From Kibdelosporangium philippinense (lineage in GTDB: Bacteria > Actinomycetota > Actinomycetes > Mycobacteriales > Pseudonocardiaceae), in contig NZ_JAJVCN010000004.1 in NCBI RefSeq assembly GCF_021390435.2, forward strand, positions 724,501-788,500: a stretch of DNA of 64,000 nt, given 5' to 3'. The translations under genes were made by a program, and so were the position numbers. Under the pieces are notes generated by a model. The model ran no database searches. It was given only the letters and a program-made list of their open reading frames with translations, and was not told the DNA's origin. Positions within the stretch are counted from its first letter, which is position 1, and the number at the start of each line of letters is the position of its first letter. Positions 51,701 to 60,796 of the stretch are shown in pieces.

Positions 51701-54700
51701 AACATGGACAAGGGGATCTACCGCAACGTCACACGCGGCACGCCAGGACCGTTCGCGGGTGGTACGGACACGGCCGCTACTTTCAACGGCACCGATTCGT
51801 ACGTGAAACTGGCCGAAGGAACGCTGAAGAAGAGCCGCGATCTCGCCATTGAGCTGTGGTTCCGTACCACCTCCGGCGGTCCGCTGATCGGGTTCCAGAC
51901 CAAGCCGTACGACTCTCAGGAGACCCAGGGCGGCGCGATTCCCGCGCTGTACGTGGACAAGGACGGCAAGCTGCGCGGTCAGTTCTGGCACGGCAGCGTC
52001 GCGCCGATCACCACGCCCGGCAAGGTGAACGACGGGCAATGGCACCACGTCGTGCTGTCCGGTTCGCTTGCAACGCAGGCGCTTTACCTCGATGGCCGCA
52101 AGGTCGGCACGCTCTCCGGGGAGATCGTCAACGCTCCGTTCAACTCCGGCCAGATCGGTGCCGCGCACGCGGTCGGTCCGTCGGCATGGGAACCGGCTGG
52201 CTGGTGGACGGGCCAGCGGACGAAGCATTTCGCCGGTGACATCGACGAAGTAGCCATCTACCAGCACCCAGTGAGCGAAGAGACGGCACGGGCCCACTTC
52301 AACGCCAAGGCGCCGGCTGACCAGCTCACGAAGATCACTGTCCCCAGTGGACGTGTCGCGGCGACGCTGGCGTACGACACGGTCAACGACCGCGTCCGTG
52401 AGTACACCGACGACAACGGCGGGCTGTGGAAGCTGAGCGTCCCGCATGTCAGTGGCACGGAGAAGAAGGACGCGTCCGGCCGTGTGATTCGTAACCTGGT
52501 TCGGACCATCGAGGTCACCGACCCGGGCAACCGTTCGCGGTTCTATGACTACGACGGGTTCCGCGGGCGGATCATCCGGTTCGTCGCGCCGTTGGGAACC
52601 GGTGCGCGGCTGGAGGATCGGCCTGATCCGTCGATCGTGCCGACAACGCCTCCCACTGCGCCGCCGTGCTCCGAGCAACCTCCGACGGATCCCGATGGTG
52701 GCCCGACGTATTGCGGTGGCAACGGTGAGAACGACCCTAACTGGCAGGGTGGTCCGGTCCAGGGAGTCGGTGTGCGGACGTACGACTACGACGCCTCTGG
52801 CTTCACGCAAGGGATCGTGGACGAGAACGGTCACCGCGTCGAGTTGCGCAATGACGAGCGCGGCAACATCGTCTGGCGCAAGACATGCCGCGAACCGGGC
52901 GTCTGCGACACCGAGTACTTCACTTACTACACGCCGGTTGCGGGCAACGACACCGACCCGCGTATCGACAAGCAACTCACCGCACGCGATGGGCGTTCGT
53001 CCAGCAGTACGGACAACCGCTATCTGACGACGTCCGAGTACGACGATCGTGGCGAGCTGAAGAAGCAGACGATGCCGGACGGTAAGTCCGTCTCCCACAC
53101 GTACACCGACGGCGGGTCGGCCGCTGACGGTGGAGGCAACGAGCCCGCCGGGTTGCTCAAGTCGACAACCGACGCGCGCGGCAAGGTGACGACGTACCGC
53201 TACTTCAGCACCGGCGACCTGTCGTACACGACCGAGCCGGAAGGCCTGATCACGAAGTACCGCTACGACCTGCTCGGCAGGCAGGTCGCGGAGATAGAGA
53301 TCTCCGACACCTTCCCGCAGGGCCTGGAGACCAAGTTCGTGTACGACGAGCTCAACCGGCTCGTCGAGGTGACCGATCCGCAGGCCACCAACGCCGTGAC
53401 CAACGCGAAGCACACCAAGCTGACCCGCACGACGTACAACGCCGACGGGCAGCCGGAGAAGGTCGAGATCAGCGATCTGACCGGCGGCGACGCGCCTCGT
53501 ACGATCGCGTACACCTATGACGAGTTCGGTCGGCAGGACTCCGTCACGGACGCTGAAGGCGCGAAGACGACTTATGGCTTCGACGTGTTCGGCAACCGTA
53601 TGTGGGTTGTCGACGCCAACGGCACGCGCATCGAGTACGCGTACACGGCTCGTAACAACATCGCTGAAGTACGCATCCGTGGCTGGCATGGCAAACCCGT
53701 CACCGGCGGCAACCGTGAAGGCGACGCGCGCGACGACGGCAAGTTGCTGACGGTCGAGGCGAACACGTATGACCTTGGCGGCAGGCTGATCCGTCAGGTC
53801 GACGCGATGGGCCGCAAGACCATCTACGACTACACGCCCAATGGCCTGGTGTTCCGTGTGCTGGCCGAGGTTCCGGGGGCTTCTGGGCCGCGCCGGATCG
53901 TGCTTGAGCAGAACACGTATGACGGCGCGGGCAACCTCGTCAAACGCGTCGGCGCGAACGGCGTGGCCACGCAGTACACGGTGGACGCTGTCGGCCGTGA
54001 GACCGAGGTGCTCGAAGACCCGACCGGTCTGGCTCGCCGGACCAAGTACACCTATGACGAGAACGGCAACATCACGCAGGTCGCCACCTCGGGCAACGGG
54101 TCGAACACGCCGGGCATGCAGACGACGGCCGGTTCGGTTGTCGACTACGCGTACGACGCGGTCGGCAACGAGATCCGTGAGGAAGTCCAATACGGCGGCA
54201 CGAACAAGCTGACCACCACACGCCGTTACGACAAGCGCGGTCTGCTCGTCGCCGAGACAGACCCGCGCGGCAACGTCGCTGGTGCCGACCCTGCGGCGTT
54301 CACCACGGAGTACCGCTACGACGAGGCTGAGCGGCAGGTCGCGGTGACCATGCCCGCGGTCAAGACGGAAAGCGGCGGCGGCGCGGCGGCCACAACCCGG
54401 CCGCAAGCACTCGTCGGGTTCAACGTCTTCGGCGACGAGGTCCAGAACAAGGACGAGAACGGCCGCGTCAGCACGGTGGCGTACGACAAGGTCAGCAGGC
54501 CGGTACGGGTCGAGACACCGGACTACACCCCACCGGGCGCCGCACAGCCCATCAAGGGCGTCATCACGACGAAGTACGACGCGCTGGGCAACGCCATCGA
54601 GGTGACCAACCCGCGTGGTGCCGTGTCGCGGATGCGCTATGACCAGATGAGCAGGCTTGTCGAGCGCCAGGACCCCAAGGCCGACAACGGAACTGAGATC

Positions 54701-57025
54701 GGCGGCGTCTGGAAGTACACCTACACGCACAACAACGAGCCGCTGTCGGTCACCGACCCGACCGGCGCGCGCCGCGAGACCACGTATGACGCGCTTGGTC
54801 GCGTCGACACCACTACGGTCCTGGAAACCAAGCCGTCGTCGGCCGCGTATACGACGAAGTACGAGTACAACGACGCTGGCGACCTGCTCAAGACGACGGC
54901 TCCGTCAGGCGATGTCGTATCGCTCGGGTATGACTCGCTGCAGCAGCAGACCTCGGTGACTGACCCGAGCGGCGGCGTCACGCAACTCGGTTACGACGGC
55001 TTGGGCCGCTCGGTCTGGCAGCGAGACCCATTGGGACGTACGAGCTTCGCGCGTCTCGACGCTGCCGGTCGTGTCACCGGCGAGTTCGACCTCGACGGCC
55101 AGGCGCGGATCCTGCGTAACAGCAGCTACACGCACGACGCCGCAGGCAATGTGCTGACCGCGACCAACCCGCTCAACCGCACGGTCCGTTACCAATACGA
55201 CGCGCTGAACCGGCTTACCACGCAGACGGAACCCGTCTCCGACACGGAGTCGATCACCACGTCGTTTGGCTATGACAGCAAGGGCAACCAGACCCGCTAC
55301 ACCGACGGCCGCGGCAACAACTTCATCACCACGTACAACGCATGGTCGTTGCCCGAGTCGGTGATCGAACCCGCGACCACCGCACACCCGGCTGCCGCGG
55401 ACCGTACGTGGACTGGGTCGTATGACGTCGCAGGCAACGCGACGCGCATCACCGCGCCAGGCGGCATCGCGCGCACCCGTGAATACGACGCGCTTGACCG
55501 TATGACCAAGGAAGTCGGTACGGGTGCTAACACCGTTGAGCGCACGCGTACCTATGACGAGGTTGACCGGGTTCGCGAGGTTGGCTCGTCTGGGGTCAAG
55601 AACGTCTACTCGTACAACGACCGTGGCGCTTTGCTGTGGGCCGGTGGATCGTCAGGCGAGTCAACGTATGCCTATGACGCCGATGGGCGGTTGACGAGTC
55701 GTACGGACGCCGCAGGCACCACCGCGTTCACGTACCTGAAGGGCCGCATCAACACGGCCGTCGATGGCGTGACCGGCGTCAGCATGTCGTTCGACTACAA
55801 CGCCGCCAGCGACCTCAAGTCCATGCGCTACGGAACAACGCGCACACGGACATTCGAGTACGACAACCTCGGCCGCGAGACCTCCGACGTGATCGCCGAG
55901 GGCGCCACGACCGTCTCGTCGCTGACGTATGGCTATGACAACAACGACCAACTGACCCGCAAGACCACAGCTGGCCTCGCGGGCGCAGGCGACAACACAT
56001 ACACCTATGACCACGCCAGCCGCCTCAAGACATGGACGGTCGGCGGAAACACAACGGAATACGCGTGGGACGCCTCAGGCAACCGCGTCCGTAACGGCGC
56101 CAAGACCGCGCAGTACGACGAACGCAACCGCATCATGGGCGACGGCGACTACACGTACAAGCACACGCCCGGTGGCGCTATGGCGTCCCGTACATCGTCC
56201 GGCTTCGAGGAGAAGTTCACCTTCGACTCGTTCGACCGCTTGATCAAGGTCGGCCAAACCACGTACGCATATGACGGCAACGACCGCCTGTTGTCCCGCG
56301 GCTCAGACTCGTTCGCCTACGCCGGATTCGAAATCGACCCCGTCAAGGACAGCACCTCGACCTACGGCCGCGACGCGTCCGGAGGCCTGCTGTCGATCGG
56401 TTCGAACGCCAACAAACGCCTGGCGGTATCCGACCGGCACGGTGACGTGGTCGGCGCGATGAACCCATCCGGCACCGGAATGGCAGACTCGGCCGCATTC
56501 GACCCCTTCGGAATGTCAACGGCGACAACAGGAACGCAGCACAAGGTCGGCTTCCAGGGCGACTGGACAGACCCAGACACAGATCTGGTGAACATGGGAG
56601 CCCGCTGGTACCAACCAGGCGGCTTCATCTCCCGCGACTCGGTAACGGCAGCATCCGGACCGTCCATTGCGTACAACCGATACGCCTACGCCGCCGGTCG
56701 CCCAATGGACATGAACGACCCAGACGGCCACTGGCCAAAGTGGATGAAGAAAGCGGCATCCATCACGGTGTCGGTGGTGAAGGAGGTCTCGGGCTACAAC
56801 GACGTAGCGAACTTCATCCGTAACCCCTCACTCGGGAACTTCCTCTGGGCGGCATCGAACTTCGTCCCATTCGGAAAACTGGCGAAGGGCGCGAAGTACC
56901 TCTACAAGGGAGCGAAGGCGCTCAAGAAGTCCCGCGCAGCAAGCAACGCGGCATCGGCAGCCCGTAGATTCGGCGACGACGCAGCATCCGGAGCGCGCCG
57001 TTACGGAGACGATGTCGCCTCTTAG
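48704..57025 (+). CDS. Giant RHS/YD-repeat polymorphic toxin, N-terminal part (split by an IS)
   Basis: This part encodes 2773 residues; the ATG at 48704 has GGGGAG upstream. A signal anchor (RVAITLAVVIALIAGTTVAGGFGLL) is followed by a DNRLRE/carbohydrate-binding-like region, a DUF6531-like block near residues 740-800, a LamG/concanavalin-like lectin insert near 985-1200 and YD/RHS repeats to about 2530. The RHS core FQGDWTDPDTDLVNMGARWYQPGGFISRD near 2615-2645 follows. RHS proteins form a shell enclosing a C-terminal toxin used against neighbouring cells. The stop is created by an IS insertion: TAG uses the first base of the IS. The remaining ~474 codons lie after the IS in the continuing frame. 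Confidence 0.93.
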   Translation: MAAIRSRRVINFLRVRRTRVAITLAVVIALIAGTTVAGGFGLLPWQNSASQQPPKTPDQVWGSAEGQSGEVATDTANRDLPLSEMAKYPQPAFFDTKAPANPVSEGDAPTSFRGFDAATSKEDIGNRRADSRTFTNADGTQTTEFSQTPMNYRRPDGSWHPIDTTLAKDGDGWRNTADEVETRFGGHASAEPFVSLRWPGNQEMSFGLAGSARSAAQVTGSTITYPGAADKTDLRIDVLPGGIKETLVLASPDAPHSWVFPLRLNGLTARIVDGAVALIGAEGRERARIPAGFMVDSAGTPAASNGVRYELIDGGTALRMSADSAWLRDPARVYPVNVDPTVQELTANAAMSTSGGARTTGSELLVNSASDMYLRFPTTGLTNHKIFDAQLYLTSFGATSCRPEPVTVHPVTEDWTETGSGKPSTGGSIATASFAHGYVALGQSQSACPMGPDMIPLGEAGRNLVQSWVRGGANNGLAVKASSGTKIFVGRTAAANKPRLYVTHTPYDASYRIVRGVPEPPVHRQQDGKISIEVTNRGAQTWTKNDFKLAYRAFTSQGKPVTSRISALLTKDVPPGKTVTLEAWIYRFANPGDYILDFSMVDKNVYFTDQQIKPARITITMFELPPVLTKQYPPSGQTVPTLTPQLWAEAVDVDAPIGAGIKYRFEICDSKDDGTPDTVCTNSTPAPSKTFTVPKGRLDWSETYHWRAFAIDASGKTSEAVPFSALLPAVPQPDITAHLGGAPYSAGDLDFDPQTGNYVSGAVDATVSVTGPELNVARTYNSLDPRTDNLFGSGWSTRYDMRVVPDQDGSGNVVVTYPDGQQVRFGRNNNGTFDPPPGRAATFYQETGTTRNYVLVDKANSVYKFRDFDGRLITVADNAGRILELDYGENGQIKRAISRASANRTLYFTWTGKHVTEVRTDAPVAGGTPIVWKYIYQGDRLTSVCDPKNGCTKYEYAAGSHYRTAVLDTAPESYWRLGEPVEPPSDDPVEAVSQIQTNLNMDKGIYRNVTRGTPGPFAGGTDTAATFNGTDSYVKLAEGTLKKSRDLAIELWFRTTSGGPLIGFQTKPYDSQETQGGAIPALYVDKDGKLRGQFWHGSVAPITTPGKVNDGQWHHVVLSGSLATQALYLDGRKVGTLSGEIVNAPFNSGQIGAAHAVGPSAWEPAGWWTGQRTKHFAGDIDEVAIYQHPVSEETARAHFNAKAPADQLTKITVPSGRVAATLAYDTVNDRVREYTDDNGGLWKLSVPHVSGTEKKDASGRVIRNLVRTIEVTDPGNRSRFYDYDGFRGRIIRFVAPLGTGARLEDRPDPSIVPTTPPTAPPCSEQPPTDPDGGPTYCGGNGENDPNWQGGPVQGVGVRTYDYDASGFTQGIVDENGHRVELRNDERGNIVWRKTCREPGVCDTEYFTYYTPVAGNDTDPRIDKQLTARDGRSSSSTDNRYLTTSEYDDRGELKKQTMPDGKSVSHTYTDGGSAADGGGNEPAGLLKSTTDARGKVTTYRYFSTGDLSYTTEPEGLITKYRYDLLGRQVAEIEISDTFPQGLETKFVYDELNRLVEVTDPQATNAVTNAKHTKLTRTTYNADGQPEKVEISDLTGGDAPRTIAYTYDEFGRQDSVTDAEGAKTTYGFDVFGNRMWVVDANGTRIEYAYTARNNIAEVRIRGWHGKPVTGGNREGDARDDGKLLTVEANTYDLGGRLIRQVDAMGRKTIYDYTPNGLVFRVLAEVPGASGPRRIVLEQNTYDGAGNLVKRVGANGVATQYTVDAVGRETEVLEDPTGLARRTKYTYDENGNITQVATSGNGSNTPGMQTTAGSVVDYAYDAVGNEIREEVQYGGTNKLTTTRRYDKRGLLVAETDPRGNVAGADPAAFTTEYRYDEAERQVAVTMPAVKTESGGGAAATTRPQALVGFNVFGDEVQNKDENGRVSTVAYDKVSRPVRVETPDYTPPGAAQPIKGVITTKYDALGNAIEVTNPRGAVSRMRYDQMSRLVERQDPKADNGTEIGGVWKYTYTHNNEPLSVTDPTGARRETTYDALGRVDTTTVLETKPSSAAYTTKYEYNDAGDLLKTTAPSGDVVSLGYDSLQQQTSVTDPSGGVTQLGYDGLGRSVWQRDPLGRTSFARLDAAGRVTGEFDLDGQARILRNSSYTHDAAGNVLTATNPLNRTVRYQYDALNRLTTQTEPVSDTESITTSFGYDSKGNQTRYTDGRGNNFITTYNAWSLPESVIEPATTAHPAAADRTWTGSYDVAGNATRITAPGGIARTREYDALDRMTKEVGTGANTVERTRTYDEVDRVREVGSSGVKNVYSYNDRGALLWAGGSSGESTYAYDADGRLTSRTDAAGTTAFTYLKGRINTAVDGVTGVSMSFDYNAASDLKSMRYGTTRTRTFEYDNLGRETSDVIAEGATTVSSLTYGYDNNDQLTRKTTAGLAGAGDNTYTYDHASRLKTWTVGGNTTEYAWDASGNRVRNGAKTAQYDERNRIMGDGDYTYKHTPGGAMASRTSSGFEEKFTFDSFDRLIKVGQTTYAYDGNDRLLSRGSDSFAYAGFEIDPVKDSTSTYGRDASGGLLSIGSNANKRLAVSDRHGDVVGAMNPSGTGMADSAAFDPFGMSTATTGTQHKVGFQGDWTDPDTDLVNMGARWYQPGGFISRDSVTAASGPSIAYNRYAYAAGRPMDMNDPDGHWPKWMKKAASITVSVVKEVSGYNDVANFIRNPSLGNFLWAASNFVPFGKLAKGAKYLYKGAKALKKSRAASNAASAARRFGDDAASGARRYGDDVAS

Positions 57026-57961
57026 AGGGCATCTGATCTTGGTTGGGGCGATATGTCTGTGTCGGGTGACGGCTGATACCTTGATCAACTTGTGGGGTCC
57101 CGGCGTGCGTACCGCAGCGACTTGTCCGATGCTCGCTGGGCGTTGATCGAGCCAACGCTGACGGCGTGGCGTGCTGCCCGGCGTGGGCCGGGAACCGTGA
57201 TGCGCGTGCATGACTTGCGGGAGATCGTGAACGCGATCCTGTACGTGTGCCGGACCGGGATCGCCTGGGAGTATCTGCCGCACGACTTCCCGCCCTGCAA
57301 GACGGTTTATGACTACTACGCCAAGTGGGAAGCCGATGGCACAACGGAAACGCTGCATGACCTGTTGCGTGACCAAGTCCGCGTCGCGAAAGGCCGCGCT
57401 GCTGCCCCGACGGCGGCGATCATCGACTCGCAGAGCGTGAAAACCTCCTGCAATGTCAGCGAATCCAGTCAGGGTATCGACGCGGGCAAGAAGATCAAGG
57501 GCCGCAAACGGCACATCGCCACCGATGTGCTCGGCCTGCTGCTGGCGGTAATCGTGACCGCGGCGTCGGTGCAGGATTCCGCTGGCGGGCAACAGGTTCT
57601 CGATCATCTCGCCGCTGCGCATCCGACCGTGTCGGCGGCATGGGTGGACGGTGGCTACAACAACACAGTCATCCGTCATGGAGCCCAGCGGGGTATCCGG
57701 GTTGAGGTCGTCAAACGCCCTTCTGCCAAGGGATTCCACGTGTTGCCCCGGCGGTGGGTAGTGGAGCGCAGTCTGGGCTGGCTGATGCAACACCGCCGAC
57801 TCGCGCGCGACTACGAAGCCCTGCCCCAGCGGTCGCGCACGATGGTCCACTGGGCGATGACTAACATAATGAGCCGCACCCTGACCGGGGAATCCACCCA
57901 AACCTGGCGAAACGATCCACCCAAAGCAGACATTCTTGCCTAACTAAGATCAGATGCCCTC
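57025..57961 (+). mobile_element. IS5-family insertion sequence inside the RHS toxin gene
   Basis: The 937-bp element is bounded by 16-base perfect terminal inverted repeats (57025-57040 and 57946-57961) that continue imperfectly. A 3-base target duplication TTA flanks it (57022-57024 and 57962-57964). It carries one transposase gene. Confidence 0.92.
57092..57943 (+). CDS. IS5-family DDE transposase
   Basis: The 283-residue transposase begins at GTG with YRSDLSDARWALIEPTLTAW, the DUF4096 N-terminal domain of IS5-group transposases, then the DDE core. Catalytic Asp residues lie in AAIIDSQSVKTS and AAWVDGGYNN, and Glu in WVVERSLGWLMQHRRLARDYE. The frame is complete and uninterrupted, and the flanking repeats are intact, so the element may still be active. 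The protein runs nearly end to end in the element. Confidence 0.93.
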   Translation: MGSRRAYRSDLSDARWALIEPTLTAWRAARRGPGTVMRVHDLREIVNAILYVCRTGIAWEYLPHDFPPCKTVYDYYAKWEADGTTETLHDLLRDQVRVAKGRAAAPTAAIIDSQSVKTSCNVSESSQGIDAGKKIKGRKRHIATDVLGLLLAVIVTAASVQDSAGGQQVLDHLAAAHPTVSAAWVDGGYNNTVIRHGAQRGIRVEVVKRPSAKGFHVLPRRWVVERSLGWLMQHRRLARDYEALPQRSRTMVHWAMTNIMSRTLTGESTQTWRNDPPKADILA

Positions 57962-59387
57962 TTACAGCCGGAAGTACGGAGACGACGTAGGCTCCTCCGG
58001 CCGTAAATACGGAAGTAACAGCAAATGGGGCAGAGGCTCAGACTTCAAGAGCGCCTCAGGCAGATACTTCGCCATCTCAGCAGCCGAACGCGCCGCGGAA
58101 AGAGCGGCAGCAGCGGCAAGGGCAGCGGCAGCCCGCAGGGCCGCGATGAAAGCGGTCACGGACAAGGCAAAGGCAGCAATCGCCCACGCCGCGAAGAACA
58201 ACCCCCTGCCCGTGCTGAAAGCGGCGACGACACCGAAGATCGCGGCAAAGGACCTGATCTCCTCGGCAGCAACCCTGCCAGCGCGGAAGGTCGCATCGAT
58301 CGCCGAGAACGTCCAAGACGGCAACAAAGTCTGGGCGATCGTGAAGGCAACGATCATCAAGCCAGGCACGGTGGTCGTCCAGTCGGTGGCCGAACAGGCC
58401 GTGACGGACTACGCCAACTCCCAACAGCCAGGTCTGGGCGACGCCCTAGCATTCGCCGGCCCAGCCCTGCACCGAGGAAACATAGCTGCGTCCGCAGCGG
58501 GTCTACGCGCCAAGGGCAAGGCGAAGAAGACTTCCTGCGACAGCAACAGCTTCGACCCGAACACCCCGGTCCTGATGGCCGACGGATCGCAGAAGGCAAT
58601 CAGCGACATCAAGGTCGGCGACCGTGTGCTGGCAACAGATCCCACGACCGGCCGGACCGCGAGCCGTGAGGTCACGGATGTCCGCTCACACGTGAGCGAA
58701 CGCCAACTGGTGGAAGTCAATGTGGGCGATGGCAAGGTTGTCGCTACCGATGAACACCCGTTCTGGGTGGCTTCGGACAACCGTTGGTCCCACGCCATCG
58801 ACCTCAAACCCGGCCACCGCCTGGAAACTGCCGACCACCGCGACGCCACCGTCACTGGCACACGGTCTTGGTCCGAGGTTCGCCTCGTCTACAACCTCAC
58901 CGTCGACACCGACCACACGTACTACGTGGTCGCTGGCACACAGTCTGTCCTTGTCCACAATGACGATGAGGGATCTGGTCCAGCAGACTGCGACGTCAAG
59001 GCTGCAGCAATGTTCCACGCGGACATACTGGCGAAAGTGCCCAACTCAAAGCGCTCTGGGGCAAGTGAAGTGGTGATCGCGGTCACCGGCGAGCAGTACG
59101 AAGCCGGCAGTGCGACGGGATTCAAGCCCTACCTGGTGCCCAAGGTTAGCGATATTCTGGATCGTCACACCGGGCCACGAGGAAACGGGCATGGGCAATG
59201 TGGCCTTGTGCAATGTCTCTCCGCGATGTATGAAGATGGCGTCGACCCGAGAGGCGCGACCGTCGCTGCCTATATGGTGAGATCTCCAGGCAATCGGAAT
59301 TACGGTCATGAGATGGGGCCATGCGATAGTTGCGCCCCGTTCGTCGAAGCTTTGGACCTCAAATTTGTCACCAAGTGGAAAGAGTGA
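57954..59387 (+). CDS. RHS toxin C-terminal part: Hint domain and deaminase-like tip (separated from its N-terminus)
   Basis: The ATG at 57954 lies in the IS end, so this start is accidental; the true frame resumes at TAC 57963. After a linker with SRKYGDD-type repeats and an Ala-rich segment comes a Hint (pretoxin-HINT) domain at 58535-58960: CDSNSFDPNTPVLMADGSQKAISDIKVGDRVLA, DEHPFWV and terminal VLVHN. Residues after this form the toxin tip: GHGQCGLVQCLSAMYEDGVDPRG and MGPCDSCAPFVEAL. The second is the PCxxC zinc motif of YwqJ/SCP1.201-type deaminases. The first corresponds to the usual (H/C)xE motif but has Leu where the catalytic Glu is expected. No export signal remains in this part. 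Confidence 0.85.
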   Translation: MPSYSRKYGDDVGSSGRKYGSNSKWGRGSDFKSASGRYFAISAAERAAERAAAAARAAAARRAAMKAVTDKAKAAIAHAAKNNPLPVLKAATTPKIAAKDLISSAATLPARKVASIAENVQDGNKVWAIVKATIIKPGTVVVQSVAEQAVTDYANSQQPGLGDALAFAGPALHRGNIAASAAGLRAKGKAKKTSCDSNSFDPNTPVLMADGSQKAISDIKVGDRVLATDPTTGRTASREVTDVRSHVSERQLVEVNVGDGKVVATDEHPFWVASDNRWSHAIDLKPGHRLETADHRDATVTGTRSWSEVRLVYNLTVDTDHTYYVVAGTQSVLVHNDDEGSGPADCDVKAAAMFHADILAKVPNSKRSGASEVVIAVTGEQYEAGSATGFKPYLVPKVSDILDRHTGPRGNGHGQCGLVQCLSAMYEDGVDPRGATVAAYMVRSPGNRNYGHEMGPCDSCAPFVEALDLKFVTKWKE

Positions 59388-59699
59388 TTGTCGGGCTCCT
59401 CTGGTTCGGAGTTCAGAGGAGCCCGGTCCCTCACCCCACTGCTGGCTAGCGTCCGCCCTCTTGCGTAACGCGTAACCGGGGATGAGCTGGTCCCGCAACT
59501 CAAGCCTGGCCTGGCGTCCGTCGGCATAAGGGATGGCGTAGTTCACGACGCCAAGCCAGTCACCTGAAACGGTGCGCCACCAGCCAGAGACATGACCATG
59601 CACCTGGCCGGTCATGTCGAGGCCGTCGGTGACAGTGCTGACGGGAGCCCCTGGCGTGCGAAGGCAAATCGCGTCCAGCCGCACCCAGGCGGGTTTCAC
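59046..59699 (-). pseudogene. Truncated small hypothetical protein reading through into the toxin gene
   Basis: From GTG 59699, residues 1-83 (KPAWVRLDAICLRTPG, VSTVTDGLDMTGQVHGHVSGWWRTVSGDWLGVVNYAIPYADGR, DQLIPGYALRKR) look like a conserved short actinomycete protein that normally ends near this point. The frame then continues 130 codons antisense to the RHS toxin tip, which is unlikely to be genuine coding sequence. The 5' end lies only 19 bases from the RIT element boundary, so the gene may have lost its start region to that insertion. The function is unknown. Confidence 0.5.
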
Positions 59700-59807
59700 C
59701 TCGGCGTGCCAGCCGTGTAAGTCGTCTTATGCGGACTATCCCGTTATGCTGTCTGGTGTTGGTATCAGGGTGTGACGCGGCCGATCGAAGATTGCGGTTC
59801 AACATAA

Positions 59808-60796
59808 TCACAGGTTGTCAAGGAACGCCATGATCGTGTCAGTTGGCTGGTAGCGGCCTGGAGTTGCTTCGATCGGGGCGGTGCGAGCAAGGGCGCGTTC
59901 TTTCAGTGCGAGGTCGGCGTGAACGTAAATCTGTGTAGTGGCAACGCTTTCGTGGCCGAGCCAGAGAGCGATGACGGTGGTGTCAACGCCGGCGTTCAAC
60001 AGTCGCATGGCGGTGGAGTGCCGTAGCACGTGCGGCGAGATCTTCTTGCCGGTCAGTGTGGGACATGCTTGTGTGGCTGCGCGGGCGTGTTTTGTGACGC
60101 GTCGTTCCAGGGCATCGCGGCTGAGCTGACGGCCGCGGCTGGTAGGAAACACTGGATCGGTGGGCTGGCTGCGCGCTCGGCCAGCCAGGTGCGAAGCATG
60201 GTGACGGTGCCGCTGGTCAAGGGGGTGATGCGCTGTTTGCGGCCCTTGCCGTGGCAGCTGATATGAGCTCCGGTGCCCAGGTGAACGTCACTGATAGTCA
60301 ATGTGGTCAGCTCGGAGGCGCGTAGCCCTGTTTGGATCGCCACCGCGAGCATGGTCCGGTCGCGGCGGCCGGTCCAGGTGTTCCGGTCTGGGGCTTGCAG
60401 CAGCGCGTCGATCTCGGGTTCGGTGAGGTAGGTGACGATAGCGCGGTCGAACCGTTTGGGTGGGATCGCGAGCACGCGTTGGATCGAGTCGGCGTGGTCG
60501 GGATGGCGCAGCGCGGCGTAGCGGAACAGTGAGTGGATGGCAGCCAGGCGAGCGTTGCGGGTGCGGACGCTGTTGCCGCGCTCGGTCTCTAGATGGTTGA
60601 GGAAATCGCCGATCAGCGGAGCGGTCAGCTCCTCGATCCGCAACCGGGATGGTGTGCTGCCGGTGCGATGGCAAGTGAAGGCCAGCAACAGTTTGAACGC
60701 GTCGCGGTAGGCGGCAATGGTGTGCGGGCTGGCTTGACGTTGCCGGATCAGCCGGTCGGTGAAGAACGCTTGCAGCGTGGGGGCCAGTGCGCTCAC
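59808..60796 (-). pseudogene. RIT recombinase C-like tyrosine recombinase, frameshifted
   Basis: The first part (60796 to about 60150) has the core-binding domain SALAPTLQAFFTDRLIRQRQASPHTIAAYRDAFKLLL and catalytic Arg in TGLRASELTTL. Near 60150, after SPPIQ, the frame shifts to VFPTSRGRQLSRDALERRV and continues with HVLRHSTAMRLL (His-x-x-Arg), WLGHESVATTQIYVHAD (His and nucleophile Tyr) to TGA at 59808. A single-base indel separates the two halves; intact it would be about 330 residues. Loss of the catalytic half should inactivate this subunit unless frameshifting occurs. Its start overlaps the middle gene by four bases. Confidence 0.85.

Noticed and set aside
49682..54730. Very long minus-strand frames (587 and 1066 codons) opposite the RHS gene
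   Set aside because: They are antisense shadows; the translated sequences have no domain, and the plus strand encodes clear YD repeats.
57954..57962. ATG at the IS right end as a genuine start for the toxin C-terminal part
   Set aside because: It lies inside the IS inverted repeat with no ribosome site; the reading frame is simply the continuation of the interrupted RHS gene.
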